From Nansenia antarctica (taxonomy: Eukaryota; Chordata; Actinopteri; Argentiniformes; Microstomatidae): 64,000 nucleotides of DNA. This document shows, piece by piece, positions 54,653 through 64,000 of the stretch; within the stretch, counting starts at the first letter, position 1; every line of letters begins with the position of its first letter. The notes beneath the pieces are model-generated. The model worked only from the letters and a program-made list of their open reading frames with translations, ran no database searches and was not told the DNA's origin. The translations under genes and the position numbers were made by a program. The DNA lies in assembly GCA_963989245.1 (NCBI GenBank), contig OZ022339.1, positions 91,057,142 through 91,121,141 of the forward strand, in the 5' to 3' direction.

Positions 54653-54988
54653 CAGGGCCGCTTGGGAGATATGCGAGGCCCTGTGCGAAGTCAGATTTGC
54701 GAGGCCTTTTATAATGATGTAGGCTACTGTTATAAAAAAAAAAAAAAAAAAAAAAAAACTTACTTACTTATAACCGCGCGACACGCACGCACCGATATAT
54801 TGCAAGAAATGCGCTCACATGCTGTGCTGATAGACAATAGCATATCTACTTATTTAGATAGTTTACAACCATGTTTGTTTCATTTCAAACCTTTTATACT
54901 CGTAAAGGATTAGGATTTAGGATAAAGCAGTCATCATACCCAACATTAAATACGCACAAGCCATTATTGACATGAATAGAGATGTTAC

Positions 54989-55432
54989 TCACCACCATGT
55001 AGGCCTATCCTTTATGTTGAAAAGCTTACAGCAAAAGCAAAAAGACATGTCCCGTTTTTGAGAGTACACAAGCCACTTTCTTTCTATGTTTTCCCCATTT
55101 GGTAGTTTTCGGAGAAATAAAGTTTCACTAAAGTTCCTGTTCTCATTATTTTTAGGATAACTAAATCCAGGTTTCATCTTTGGGGGACCTCTTCTAATGA
55201 TCACTTCTGTAACTGTAGAGTCCATATTATGTACCGGCCAATTTACCAGGATCATCATACATGACATATCTGACACCGTAGGCTCGTCTTGCGTTCCATC
55301 ACTCTCAGCCCTGCTGCTGCTCTGAGTAGCTCCATCTTCCGCCTCCGTATCCTCTACTTCGCCACTCCTGACCATCATCACCTGGGGCTGGGCAGCCCCA
55401 CTGCTGCCGGTGTAGCAGTTGTCCTCCTCCAC
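54989..55432 (-). pseudogene. hAT transposase N-terminal remnant (TTF-type zinc finger)
   Basis: 147 codons including FSETLFLRKLPNGENIERKW, LVYSQKRDMSFCFCCKLF. The W-L-Y-S...F-C-x-C-C-K-L-F signature is the start of the TTF-type finger in hAT/ZMYM-like proteins. The remainder of the finger and the catalytic RNase H fold are absent. Confidence 0.7.
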
Positions 55433-56025
55433 CTCAGAGACATCATCTTTGCCTCTCAGGGGGGGCTGTGCCGTGCTACTACTAGCATTGCTAGTGCTAG
55501 CAGTAACGTTAGCTTCTTCGGTGCTAACGGGAGCCTCACTTGTTTTTAGAAATGTTTCGAACGAACCTCTAAGCGAGGCCCTGAAGCCTTCCTTTCTTTT
55601 ATTTGTATTTCTTTTTTCAGCACCCGATTAACATTTTCTTCCTCGGTCTCGTTCCCTCTGCATTTTGTCCGTTGCACTAAGCAGTCACTATGCACAACAA
55701 GTGTCAACGCGCGCCCAAAAATTATTTTCACGTTTCACGTAAGGTGTCATAGGGGGAAATTACTTTTTTCTGTTGCTAAGAATCTCCCTGTCCTACAGGT
55801 ATGCTAGATTTTAGATGTATGATTGACTATGATTATCACATGTGTGAACATTAAGAAATGTATTAAAGGCAAAAATAATAATATGGTCCCTTGCCCTTGC
55901 TTTGGAGGGCCTCGCCAGCCAGGGTACCAAAAAAAAAAAAAAAAAAAAATATTTTTTTTATTTTTTACCCTGCCTCACGCGAGGCCCTCCAAAGCGCGAG
56001 GCCCTGTGCCACCGCCCCAGCTAGC

Positions 56026-56143
56026 TGTATCAATGTGCACACACACACTTGGTCGCCATTCACAAAGCTCAGCTTTATTCCTCACGTTGTACATTCAACA
56101 TGCAGTAGCTGGTATAGCGCCCCTACAGGCCACTATCGGTACA
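56026..56143 (-). repeat. 3' LTR of the intact Gypsy
   Basis: 118 bp; minus-strand AATAAA inside (complement of TTTATT at about 56074) can serve as poly(A) signal. On the plus strand the LTR runs from TGTATCAATG to CTATCGGTACA. Confidence 0.95.
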
Positions 56144-56487
56144 TCTCCCTTTTTCTAAGGATTAAGATGAAGTTGATCTCAGAGAATAACAGTTCACAGA
56201 TATTACAAGTCTATATCTATAGCTTAGCATACGTACTAGAATTCTCAAGATGTACTCTCCAGCTTGTACAAATAAACAATGTAACGGTACTCTAAACAGT
56301 ACAATTATTACACTTCTCTTAACTCTTTCCTTTTTTTTTTTTTTCAATGAAAACAAACTGTAATGGAACCATACAGCATCAATTCACAAATATCCAGAAC
56401 AAACAGTAATGACCCTGAGAACAGAACTCCAAGTCCGCAATAAAAAATAAAATAAAAATAATAAACCCACCCTTTCTGTGCGTGTTA

Positions 56488-59400
56488 TTAGCACTCCTCT
56501 ACAAGTCTCCTAGGTTTGACAATGGACCTACTCGGCCTTTGAACCCGCTCCACCCCAGGGGAGGGTGACTCGACAGGAGGGCTGTCCGTGTCTGATTGAG
56601 TATGCCCCCCTTCTATTTGCTCTCCCGGAGTCTCCCTGTCATTGCCATTCTCTGCAGGCTGTGGTTCTGGGCGTGGAATCTTCAACAGGTGTCTCCGGTT
56701 CCTGCGGATTGTATTGCCATTCTCGGTAAGTACCTCGTATGATCTTGGAGCAGTCTCTTTAAGGACCTGTGCGACCGGTCCCCATCTTCCTTCGCATCTG
56801 ACTCTCACTAGGTCCTCTCGTTCAAGAGGTCCCAAGGCCCGTGCTCTTTTGTCATAGGCACGTTTGGACCGGTCCTCTCTCTGTGTGGCCCGGTGCTCTC
56901 TCTGCGTGCGGTGGTCAGCGCGCTGGAGCAGGTGCTCTGCTGACGGCAGCTTTGTCTTGAGCCTCCTGTTCATCAGCAACTCTGCTGGTGAGCGGCCACC
57001 TTCCAGCGGTGATGCTCTGTAGTTGAGGACTGCCAGGTACGGGTCCTCACCCGCTTCCGCTGCTTTCCTTAGCAGTCGTTTCACGATTTGCACTCCCTTT
57101 TCCGCTAGACCATTTGACTGCGGGTACAGTGGGCTTGAGGTTACATGCTTGAATCCATACTGTTTTCCGAACTCTGCGAACTCCTGGCAGCTAAACTGCG
57201 GCCCATTATCACTTACTAAAGTCACTGGAATACCGTGCCTTGCGAAAATAGACTTAGAATGAGCGATCACTTGCTTTGCTGTGGTATCAGACAACAGCGC
57301 ATACTCTGGATAGTTTGAATGGTAGTCCACTATGATTAAATAGTCTCTCCCTTTCAGCTGAAATAAGTCTGCACCTACTTTTTCCCATGGCTCGGTTGGT
57401 TTGCTATGAGGCAGAAGCGGCTCTCTAGGCTGCATATATCTATGCTGTTGGCAAATCCCACATCGCTGTACTACAGTCTCAATATCTCTGTTCATGTATG
57501 GCCAAAACAGTACCTCACGAGCCCGCCTCTTGCTTTTCTCTATTCCCAAATGGCCCTCATGTGCTAACTTAGCCATCTCTGGTCTCATGGAGCCGGGAAC
57601 TACTATTTTGTTACCTTTAAGGAGTACCCCGTCGATCACTGTCAGTTCATCTCTAGTGTGACGATACGGACTTGGCAGTATCCTGGCCTCATCTCCTGGT
57701 GAGAGGATGGCCGCTATGACCTCCTGCAACTCTCTGTCGCTTGCTGTTTCCTGCGCGAACTGGGCCCATTTCTCATTTGATGCAGGCAGCTGGGCCTTCA
57801 CACAGTCCACATGGATTTGCACCTCCTGCTCGGTGCTGCTCGGGCCCGTGTCACTCAAACTCGCTCTGCTGAGAGCGTCTGCCACTATTAAGTACTTTCC
57901 TGGAGTGAACTCGAGCGTCATGTGGTACTTCTGTAGCCGTAACATGAGACGCTGGATGCGTGGCGGTGCATCTCCAAGTGGCTTTCTGGAAATGGCAATA
58001 AGCGGCTTGTGATCAGTCTCTAGTATTATTTCCCTGCCGTAGATATATTCATGGAACTTTTCACATCCGAAAACCGCGCCTAATGTCTCTTTCTCAATTT
58101 GCGCATAGTTGCGCTCTGCAGATGACATCGTTCGGGATGCGTAAGCGACGGGAAACCATTCTGTGCCGTGTCGTTGGAGCAGCACCGCTCCGAGACCCTC
58201 TTTGGATGCATCAGTAGAGACTTTGACCGGTTTGTCAACATCATAGTACTTTAACACCGGCTCTTTGATCAGGTTGGCCTTTAACACCTCCCACTCATTT
58301 GCATGTTCGTGTTCCCACTGCCATTCGTTTTGCTTTTCCAGTAGACTACGGAGGGCCTTTGAGCTTGCAGACAGATTTGGTATGAACTTCCCCATGTAGT
58401 TGACTAACCCTAATGCTCTTTGCAGGTCTGTTTTATCTTTTGGCGCTGGCATCTCTACTATTGCCCTTATTTTCTCTGGATCAGGCTGTATCCCTTCCGC
58501 GGACAACTTGTCACCTAGGTAAGTAACCTCGGTCACCCCAAACTCACATTTCGACTTGTTCAGTTTAAGCCCTGCTTTACGTGCTTGTTCTAGCACCCCG
58601 CGTAGCCTCTCGTCGTGTTCTTCTTTTGTTGTGCCCCAGACCACTATGTCGTCAATAAACACACCCACACCCTCCATACCATCAAACAGCTGCTGCACTG
58701 TTTTGTGGAACACCTCTGGAGCTGAGCATATCCCAAACGGTAAGCGGAGAAAGCAATGCCTTCCAAATGGTGTGTTAAAGGTACACAGTTTGGAGCTGTC
58801 TTCGTCTAGAACGATCTGATAGAACCCTGATGATGCGTCTAACTTAGAAAAGAAACGCGCGCCTGCCATAGCATTAGTTATGTCTGAGTTAGTTGGTAGT
58901 TTGTAGTGTTCTCTTTTGATCCACTTATTCAGGTCTTTTGGGTCTATACAGAGCCTCAAGTCACCATTCTTTTTCTCAACTATCACCAGAGAACTGACCC
59001 ACTCAGTCGGTTCCTCTACTTTCCTCACTATGCCCTTCTCTATAAGGGCTTGTAGTTCTGCTTTCAGCCTAGCTTTAAGGGTCACCGGCACCTTCCTTGC
59101 CGGGTGGATGACAGGTTCCGCATTTGCTTTTAACTGGATTCTGTACTGCCCAGGTAGGCATCCTATACCACCGAAGACGTCTCTATATTGCTTCCTTATT
59201 TTTTCTGTGTCAGCTACAGTCTCATGCTGTTCCTCAGCTGCACCACTAGGTGTCACTACAGACCTGTCAATTACATGCACTCTTTTGATGAGGCCCAATC
59301 TCTCACAGGATTTCAGACCTAATATGGGCTGTCTATCACCCTCAACCAACACAAACATAGCATTAACAGAGTGCCCTTTCCTTGACAGTGTGACCCTACA

Positions 59401-60435
59401 TACCCCTTTTGTAGGAATCGGTTCATCATTGTACGTTCTCAGATTAACCTTTTTCACATGCACTTTTGGCTTCTTGTACAGTTTATTAAAGTCTTTCATC
59501 GTCAGTATGTTCACCTGAGCCCCCGTGTCCAATTTCAGAGGAATTGTCGTTCCATTGATTTCCAGATTGGCTATCCACTCCTCCTTATTGTCCTCGTTCT
59601 CCACAGTTCCCACGAACCACTTCTCGTCATCCTCGTCTGTGTCGGTCGTGTCGCTGCCTTGTTGCACCACCTGTACTTTCTTTGACAGGCAGCATCGGGC
59701 GTAGTGATTCTTCCTACCGCATTTGCGACAGTCCACACCGTAAGCCGGGCAGTTATTCGCTGCATGTCTGCCCCCGCATCTGTCACAGTCTGTGTCCTTT
59801 GTGGGCCTGGGCGCGCGGGACTTTCCTTTGCTGTTCCACCTGCTAGCGGCCCTCTCATGCACTCTCTCATGCACCGCGTCCACCGATGCTGGTTCGGGCT
59901 CGAATGACTTGAGCTGCATCTTGGCGCTCTCTGACGCCTGGCAGATTTGTACTGCCTTCTCCAGGCTCAAATTGGATTCTCTGAGCAGTTGCATTCTCAC
60001 CTTCTTGTCGACAACGCCGATGACGACCTGATCCCTTATTAGCGAGTCACACAATGTGCCAAAGTTGCACGACTGGCTTTTCAGACGCAAGTCCGTGACA
60101 AACTGTTCAATGGATTCTGACTCGGCCTGTACTCTGTTGCGAAAAACATACCGTTCGTACGTCTCATTTTTCCTAGGTGTGCAATATTCCTCAAACTTTG
60201 CTAGCACTGCTGCATACTTTTGGTCATCGCCCTCAGGAAACCGAAACGTGTTGAAAACGTCCCTCGCGGCTCTGCCTGCCACTGTGAGAAGCAGTGCTAC
60301 CCTTCGACGTTCATGTTTCGCCTCTTCCAGACCGATTGCCAACACGTACAGCTCAAAACTTTGCTTGAAAGCTTTCCAGTTCTCGTGGACATTTCCACTT
60401 AACTTCAACTCGTCCGGCGACCGAATGTTATTCAT
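56488..60435 (-). CDS. Gag-Pol polyprotein of the intact Gypsy
   Basis: 1315 aa in one frame without a gag stop. Gag: residues about 1-200. Two zinc knuckles, CDRCGGRHAANNC and CRKCGRKNHYARC (about 217-248). Aspartic protease LKLDTGAQVNILT (about 300-312). Reverse transcriptase about 430-650, with FFSKLDASSGFYQIVLD and GVFIDDIVVWG (FIDD). RNase H with VSTDASKEGLGAVLLQ and LETDHKPLIAI. Integrase with HEGHLGIEKSKRRA...CGICQQH zinc-binding, then VGADLFQLKGRDYLI, VSDNGPQFSCQEF and a Glu in NGLAEKGVQIVK. No chromodomain; a Pro/Glu-rich tail follows. No envelope gene. The single-frame layout and two knuckles fit the Mag-like Gypsy group, tentatively. Confidence 0.93.
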   Translation of the reverse strand: MNNIRSPDELKLSGNVHENWKAFKQSFELYVLAIGLEEAKHERRRVALLLTVAGRAARDVFNTFRFPEGDDQKYAAVLAKFEEYCTPRKNETYERYVFRNRVQAESESIEQFVTDLRLKSQSCNFGTLCDSLIRDQVVIGVVDKKVRMQLLRESNLSLEKAVQICQASESAKMQLKSFEPEPASVDAVHERVHERAASRWNSKGKSRAPRPTKDTDCDRCGGRHAANNCPAYGVDCRKCGRKNHYARCCLSKKVQVVQQGSDTTDTDEDDEKWFVGTVENEDNKEEWIANLEINGTTIPLKLDTGAQVNILTMKDFNKLYKKPKVHVKKVNLRTYNDEPIPTKGVCRVTLSRKGHSVNAMFVLVEGDRQPILGLKSCERLGLIKRVHVIDRSVVTPSGAAEEQHETVADTEKIRKQYRDVFGGIGCLPGQYRIQLKANAEPVIHPARKVPVTLKARLKAELQALIEKGIVRKVEEPTEWVSSLVIVEKKNGDLRLCIDPKDLNKWIKREHYKLPTNSDITNAMAGARFFSKLDASSGFYQIVLDEDSSKLCTFNTPFGRHCFLRLPFGICSAPEVFHKTVQQLFDGMEGVGVFIDDIVVWGTTKEEHDERLRGVLEQARKAGLKLNKSKCEFGVTEVTYLGDKLSAEGIQPDPEKIRAIVEMPAPKDKTDLQRALGLVNYMGKFIPNLSASSKALRSLLEKQNEWQWEHEHANEWEVLKANLIKEPVLKYYDVDKPVKVSTDASKEGLGAVLLQRHGTEWFPVAYASRTMSSAERNYAQIEKETLGAVFGCEKFHEYIYGREIILETDHKPLIAISRKPLGDAPPRIQRLMLRLQKYHMTLEFTPGKYLIVADALSRASLSDTGPSSTEQEVQIHVDCVKAQLPASNEKWAQFAQETASDRELQEVIAAILSPGDEARILPSPYRHTRDELTVIDGVLLKGNKIVVPGSMRPEMAKLAHEGHLGIEKSKRRAREVLFWPYMNRDIETVVQRCGICQQHRYMQPREPLLPHSKPTEPWEKVGADLFQLKGRDYLIIVDYHSNYPEYALLSDTTAKQVIAHSKSIFARHGIPVTLVSDNGPQFSCQEFAEFGKQYGFKHVTSSPLYPQSNGLAEKGVQIVKRLLRKAAEAGEDPYLAVLNYRASPLEGGRSPAELLMNRRLKTKLPSAEHLLQRADHRTQREHRATQREDRSKRAYDKRARALGPLEREDLVRVRCEGRWGPVAQVLKETAPRSYEVLTENGNTIRRNRRHLLKIPRPEPQPAENGNDRETPGEQIEGGHTQSDTDSPPVESPSPGVERVQRPSRSIVKPRRLVEEC

Positions 60436-60453
60436 CTTTGTAGGCTAGTGTCA

Positions 60454-60470
60454 CCCCACTCCTGGTACCA
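60454..60470 (-). promoter_or_regulatory. Primer-binding site, tRNA-Leu(UAA) type
   Basis: TGGTACCAGGAGTGGGG on the minus strand, immediately inside the 5' LTR; complementary over 17 bases to the CCCCACTCCTGGTACCA end that I recall for vertebrate tRNA-Leu(UAA). Confidence 0.75.
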
Positions 60471-60588
60471 TGTATCAATGTGCACACACACACTTGGTCG
60501 CCATTCACAAAGCTCAGCTTTATTCCTCACGTTGTACATTCAACATGCAGTAGCTGGTATAGCGCCCCTACAGGCCACTATCGGTACA
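60471..60588 (-). repeat. 5' LTR of the intact Gypsy
   Basis: Identical to 56026-56143 as read. At 118 bp it is short for a promoter-bearing LTR. Confidence 0.95.
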
Positions 60589-60622
60589 CTAGCCCCCCCC
60601 TTAAAGCGGCCCTGAGTACAAA

Positions 60623-61501
60623 TGGAACTGGATACCGGCTCTGCAGTGTCAGTGATGGCACACATTGACTTTGTGAAGTACTTTGGAGACCAGAAGCTGA
60701 ACCCATCATCTATCCTCCTAAAAACATACACTGGAGAGAAAATCAAGCCCCTCGGAGAACTGCCTGTGGATGTACAACACAATGGTCAACAATGCATTTT
60801 GGACTTGTACGTCGTAAGAAGAGGAGGACCAGTGTTGTGGGGGCGAGACTGGCTGAGGAAGCGGCAGCTGGACTGGAAATCCATTAAGAGCCTGCAGGTG
60901 GCGCCAAACCCCACTCACAAGTCCACAGAGGTGAAACTGGAGAAAGTCTTGGATGCCGCAGCACCTGTATTCCAAGACGGCATCGGGACGTTAAAACACA
61001 TCAAGGGAAAAATTGTTCTCCAAGACGGAGCCAACCCACGTTTCCACAAAGCACGCCCAGTTCCATACGCCATACGACAGAAAGTGGAAGCTGAGCTGGA
61101 CCGCCTGGAAGCTGATGGGATCCTGTCCAAGGTAGACTGGAGTCCATGGGCCACACCCGTTGTCCCAGTAGCAAAGAAGTCAGGGGCAGTGAGGCTGTGT
61201 GGAGACTTCAAGATCACCATCAATCCTGTGCTACAAGCAGAACAATATCCATTACCCAGGATTGAGGACATCTTCGCAAACCTGGCCGGTGGAAAACGGT
61301 TCACCAAGGTGGACCTGGCTGAAGCCTATCTACAGATGGAGATAGAAGAAGACTCGAAGATGTTCCTGACGATAAACACTTTGAAAGGCCTGTACCGATA
61401 CAACAGGCTGGTCTTCGGAGTGGCCTCTGCCCCGGCCATATGGCAGCGAGCCATGGATCAGGTGTTACAAGGGATTCCAGGCACACAGTGCTACTTAGAT
61501 G
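60623..61501 (+). pseudogene. Protease and N-terminal reverse transcriptase of the degraded Gypsy
   Basis: Protease core ELDTGSAVSVMAH right after the hAT target duplication; GGPVLWGRDWLRKRQL ends the protease region. RT: ATPVVPVAKKSGAVRLCGDF, FTKVDLAEAYLQMEIEEDS and FGVASAPAIWQRAMDQVLQG, cut within the catalytic Tyr-Leu-Asp-Asp box by the MITE at 61502. Confidence 0.9.
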
Positions 61502-61810
61502 TAGTGTTGTCACGATACCAATATTTTACCCTGCGATACTATACCAGCCCAAGTATCACGATACTGAGTAGTATCGCGATACCGCGGCACTTTTGTAACA
61601 CTTTTTATTTTTATGAACATGCAATGTATTTATACAAGTTACAATAACTTAATGAGTGGTGCATGAATAACATGCATTTAATGCATTACACTGTAACTCT
61701 ACAGGTAAGTAAAAGTACTGAAACCGATATTTTTGTGAATAACATGTTTATTAATAAGTAGTTTGAAACATCAAACAGACCAACTGGCCTTTTGCAAGAG
61801 TATAGCAAAG

Positions 61811-61813
<3 letters not shown>

Positions 61814-61864
<51 letters not shown>

Positions 61865-61922
61865 TGTGTGTGTGTCTGTCTGTCTGTCTGTCTGTCTTTC
61901 TGTGTCTGTATGTCTGTCCGTC
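61814..61922. repeat. (GT)n followed by (CTGT)n microsatellite
   Basis: GT units to about 61877, then CTGT-rich units. Confidence 0.93.
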
Positions 61923-62150
61923 TGTGGGGTCTTTTTCACGAACTTGAAACGTAAAAGCAAACACTGGCATATCAAAAAAATAGAGGGCTACTTCCAAACT
62001 GTAGCTCAAGACTTAACTCAACTTAAGAAAACTCAGTGGTTTTAATTTTCTAGTTAATGCCCACTGAGCTCGCAGGAACCATAGGAACAATGTTTGAGGT
62101 TGCTAACCTGTTAGCCGACAAAGCTAACGCGATGGGTAGTCGCGAAAAAA

Positions 62151-62299
62151 GGCTGCGTTCGTCAATTCGCTCTGGAAATCTGACCCGCACTCGCGGAACG
62201 CCTCGCGGAACGCTCGTCCAATCAAACGAATCGGTCGCTCTGTGACGTTGCACCCAGTGTGCGCTCCGGCGCTCTCGGAGCGAATTGACGAACGCAGCC
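62151..62299. mobile_element. 149-bp foldback element inside the MITE
   Basis: GGCTGCGTTCGTCAATTCGC plus TC at 62151-62172 is exactly inverted at 62278-62299. The body is GC-rich with no frame. No clear target duplication. Confidence 0.75.
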
Positions 62300-62460
62300 G
62301 AAAGTGTTATGAGTTGCCCCGCTGGTACCGTGTTCAACACGGTAGTATAGTATTCCACGGTAGTACCGTTGTATAAAGCTTATGGTATAGTAGGCACCGT
62401 GACATTTTGGCACCGCGGTATATCGTTGGTACCGGTATATCATGCAACACTACTTAGATG

Positions 62461-64000
62461 ATATCATTGTGACGGGGGCCAACGATAACTAACACCTGGA
62501 GAACCTCCAGAAGGTCTTACAGAGACTTCAAGACTACGGACTCCGGGCCAGACGTGACAAGTGTGAGTTTTTAAAATCATGTATCACATACTGTGGCCAC
62601 ACCATCGATGCACAGGGCTTGCATAGATGCAAAGAGAAAATCGAGGCCGTCATGGAGGCTCCTCAGCCACAGGATGTACAGCAGCTGAGGTCGTTTCTCG
62701 GATTCATCAACTACTACAACCGGTTCATGCCTAACCTGTCCACGGTGCTCTACCCGTTGAACCAACTACTTCAGGCAGAACGGAAATGGAAATGGACCAC
62801 AGAATGTGAACAGGCCTTCCAGGAAGTGAAGAAGCTTGTGACATCGGAGACAGTACTCACACACTACGACCCCTCCTTGCCTGTGAAGTTAGCATGCGAC
62901 GCTTCGCCGTATGGTATAGGAGCCGTTATGTCACATGTGATGCGGGACGGGACCGAAAGACCAATAGCGTTCGCCTCACGCTCCCTGGCCCCGGCCGAGA
63001 AGAATTACTCTCAAATAGACAAGGAGGCGTTGGGCCTGGTCTGGGGCGTAAAACGGTTTAACCAGTACCTGTACGGCAGGGAGTTCATCCTGGTGACTGA
63101 CCATCAACCACTGGTCTCGATATTCAACCCCCAGAAGGCGATTCCCGTGACAGCTGCAGCACGGATGCAACGCTGGGCCCTGTTCCTAGGAGGGCACCGG
63201 TACAAGATCGAATTCAAGAGAACACTGCAACACGCCAACGCAGACGGGTTGTCCCGGCTGCCACTTGACACAGCAATAACGACAAAGGGGGACAAGGAAC
63301 CGGTGGAGATGTTCACACTCATGCAACTCGAAAGCCTCCCGGTGACGGCGGAAATGATTGAGAGAGAGACCCGGAAAGATGCAACTCTCTCACAAGTGTA
63401 CAGAGCAACGCAGACTGGCTGGACAACCCACGAAGGGTCTCCCCTCACTCCCTATTACCGACGTAGGGACGAGCTCACCATTGACTCTGGATGCCTTATG
63501 TGGGGAATGAGGATCGTCATCCCCACCAAGCTCAGGTCCAGGGTGCTGGAAGAGCTACACAGTGGCCATCTGGGAGTGGTGAAGATGAAAGCACTCGCCA
63601 GGAGCTACGTCTGGTGGCCGGGGATTGACCAACAGATAGAACAGCTCGCCATGCATTGCTCTGGCTGCCAGCGTGTACAGAATGAGCCGACAGTTGCACC
63701 TCTCCATGCCTGGGAATGGCCTGCATCGCCATGGCAACGTATCCACATTGATTTCGCCGGTCCATTCATGGGGACAACATTCCTAGTGGTGGTCGATGCA
63801 TGTTCAAAGTGGCCAGAAGTGTTCACCATGAGCTCCACGACAACAGCCCACACGATCGACGTGTTGAGAAGCCTCTTTGCAAGAACTGGTATCCCCGAAC
63901 AGTTGGTGAGTGACAATGGTCCTCAATTCACGGCTAATGAATTCCAGATGTTCCTGAAGCTCAATGGAATTCGCCACATAACATCAGCCCCCTATCATCT
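62461..64000 (+). pseudogene. Reverse transcriptase to integrase of the degraded Gypsy (runs off window)
   Basis: Resumes with the second Asp of the RT catalytic box (DIIVTGAN), TAA at 62490-62492, then open to the edge. Contains RFLGF-like LRSFLGFINYYNRFMP, RNase H (LACDASPYGIGAVMSH, VTDHQPLVSIF), integrase zinc-binding (LHSGHLGVVKMKALARSYVW, CSGCQ) and catalytic IHIDFAGPF and LVSDNGPQFTANEF. The last catalytic Glu lies beyond base 64000. Confidence 0.92.

Larger units (their letters stand above)
56026..60588 (-). mobile_element. Complete Gypsy provirus with identical 118-bp LTRs
   Basis: LTRs 56026-56143 and 60471-60588 are identical as read. CTAGC is duplicated at 56021-56025 and 60589-60593. 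A 17-base primer site, a single intact gag-pol ORF and a purine tract (AGAAAAAGGGAGA, minus strand, next to 56143) are present. Everything needed for an autonomous element appears intact. Confidence 0.95.
54653..60614 (-). mobile_element. hAT transposon carrying a nested Gypsy provirus
   Basis: CAGGGCCGCTT at 54653 and AAGCGGCCCTG ending 60614 are perfect 11-bp inverted ends. AGTACAAA is duplicated exactly at 54645-54652 and 60615-60622. Without the Gypsy the element is about 1.4 kb. GCGAGGCCCT motifs recur near both ends, and there are poly(A) runs at 54733-54758 and 55930-55949. It carries a transposase N-terminal remnant only. Confidence 0.9.
61502..62452. mobile_element. Non-autonomous hAT MITE (951 bp)
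   Basis: Ends TAGTGTTG and CAACACTA with flanking 8-bp duplication CTTAGATG (61494-61501 and 62453-62460). Subterminal CACGATACCAATA and GGTACCGGTATATCATG keep a weaker inverted match. Contains a (GT)n and (CTGT)n run at 61814-61922 and a nested foldback at 62151-62299. Confidence 0.88.
53482..64000 (+). mobile_element. Degraded Gypsy retrotransposon (continues past window), twice interrupted
   Basis: Probable 5' LTR 53482-53621, primer site, gag (53644-54652), protease/RT start (60623-61501) and RT-to-integrase (62461-64000). It is split by a hAT element (54653-60614) and a hAT MITE (61502-62452). Disregarding each insertion and one target duplication, the reading phase continues, so gag and pol were one frame. 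Nonsense codons at 54034-54036 and 62490-62492 disable it. Confidence 0.88.

Overview
The window looks like teleost fish nuclear DNA. Genes are intron-rich, (CA)n/(GT)n runs are abundant, SINE, LINE, Tc1, hAT and Gypsy elements are dense, and two vertebrate genes can be read exon by exon (nosip and the first coding exon of a cpeb2-type gene). I cannot name the species. Three host genes are present: a cpeb2-like gene on the minus strand (only exon 1 in the window, 4372-5580), nosip on the minus strand (nine coding exons, 16176-30139, all splice phases consistent, 314 aa), and an unrecognised 1161-aa serine-rich protein on the plus strand (seven coding exons, 33108-43358). I see no RNA genes, CRISPR arrays or bacterial features.

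Layout: 1-4371 is cpeb2 intron 1 with an old Tc1-like relic split by a 693-bp inverted-repeat element. 4372-6010 holds the cpeb2 exon and its CRE-containing upstream region. 6011-15900 is intergenic, with microsatellites, a G-rich minisatellite, a LINE tail, a 540-bp palindromic Tc1 MITE and a SINE. nosip then spans 14 kb. Its introns hold a minisatellite of about 60 copies with a 19-bp unit, two hAT-like elements, a frameshifted Tc1, an old Tc1 relic containing a hAT that itself contains an 89-bp MITE, two tRNA-derived SINEs and another hAT-like element.

The unrecognised gene (33-43 kb) carries in intron 3 a complete 1160-aa RLE-type LINE (HERO/R4-like) directly preceded head-to-tail by an 847-bp copy of its own 3' end, and in intron 4 a 5'-truncated L2-like LINE.

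From 44 kb to the end the DNA is almost all retrotransposon. 44170-51241 is a young chromodomain Gypsy element of Tf1/sushi type: 519-bp LTRs with one mismatch, a self-priming primer site and a GGGAAAC slippery site between gag and pro. It is broken by an antisense 5'-truncated Rex1/CR1-like LINE. From about 53482 to the window edge a degraded Gypsy element is interrupted by a hAT element (54653-60614) that carries an intact 4.56-kb Gypsy provirus (56026-60588; identical 118-bp LTRs; tRNA-Leu primer site), and again by a 951-bp hAT MITE (61502-62452) that contains a 149-bp foldback.

Order of events from nesting: the degraded Gypsy came first, then its hAT insertions, then the intact Gypsy. 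Sequence identity suggests the HERO-like LINE, the sushi-type Gypsy and the intact Gypsy are all recent arrivals. Family names for mobile elements come from recognised motifs, not database searches.
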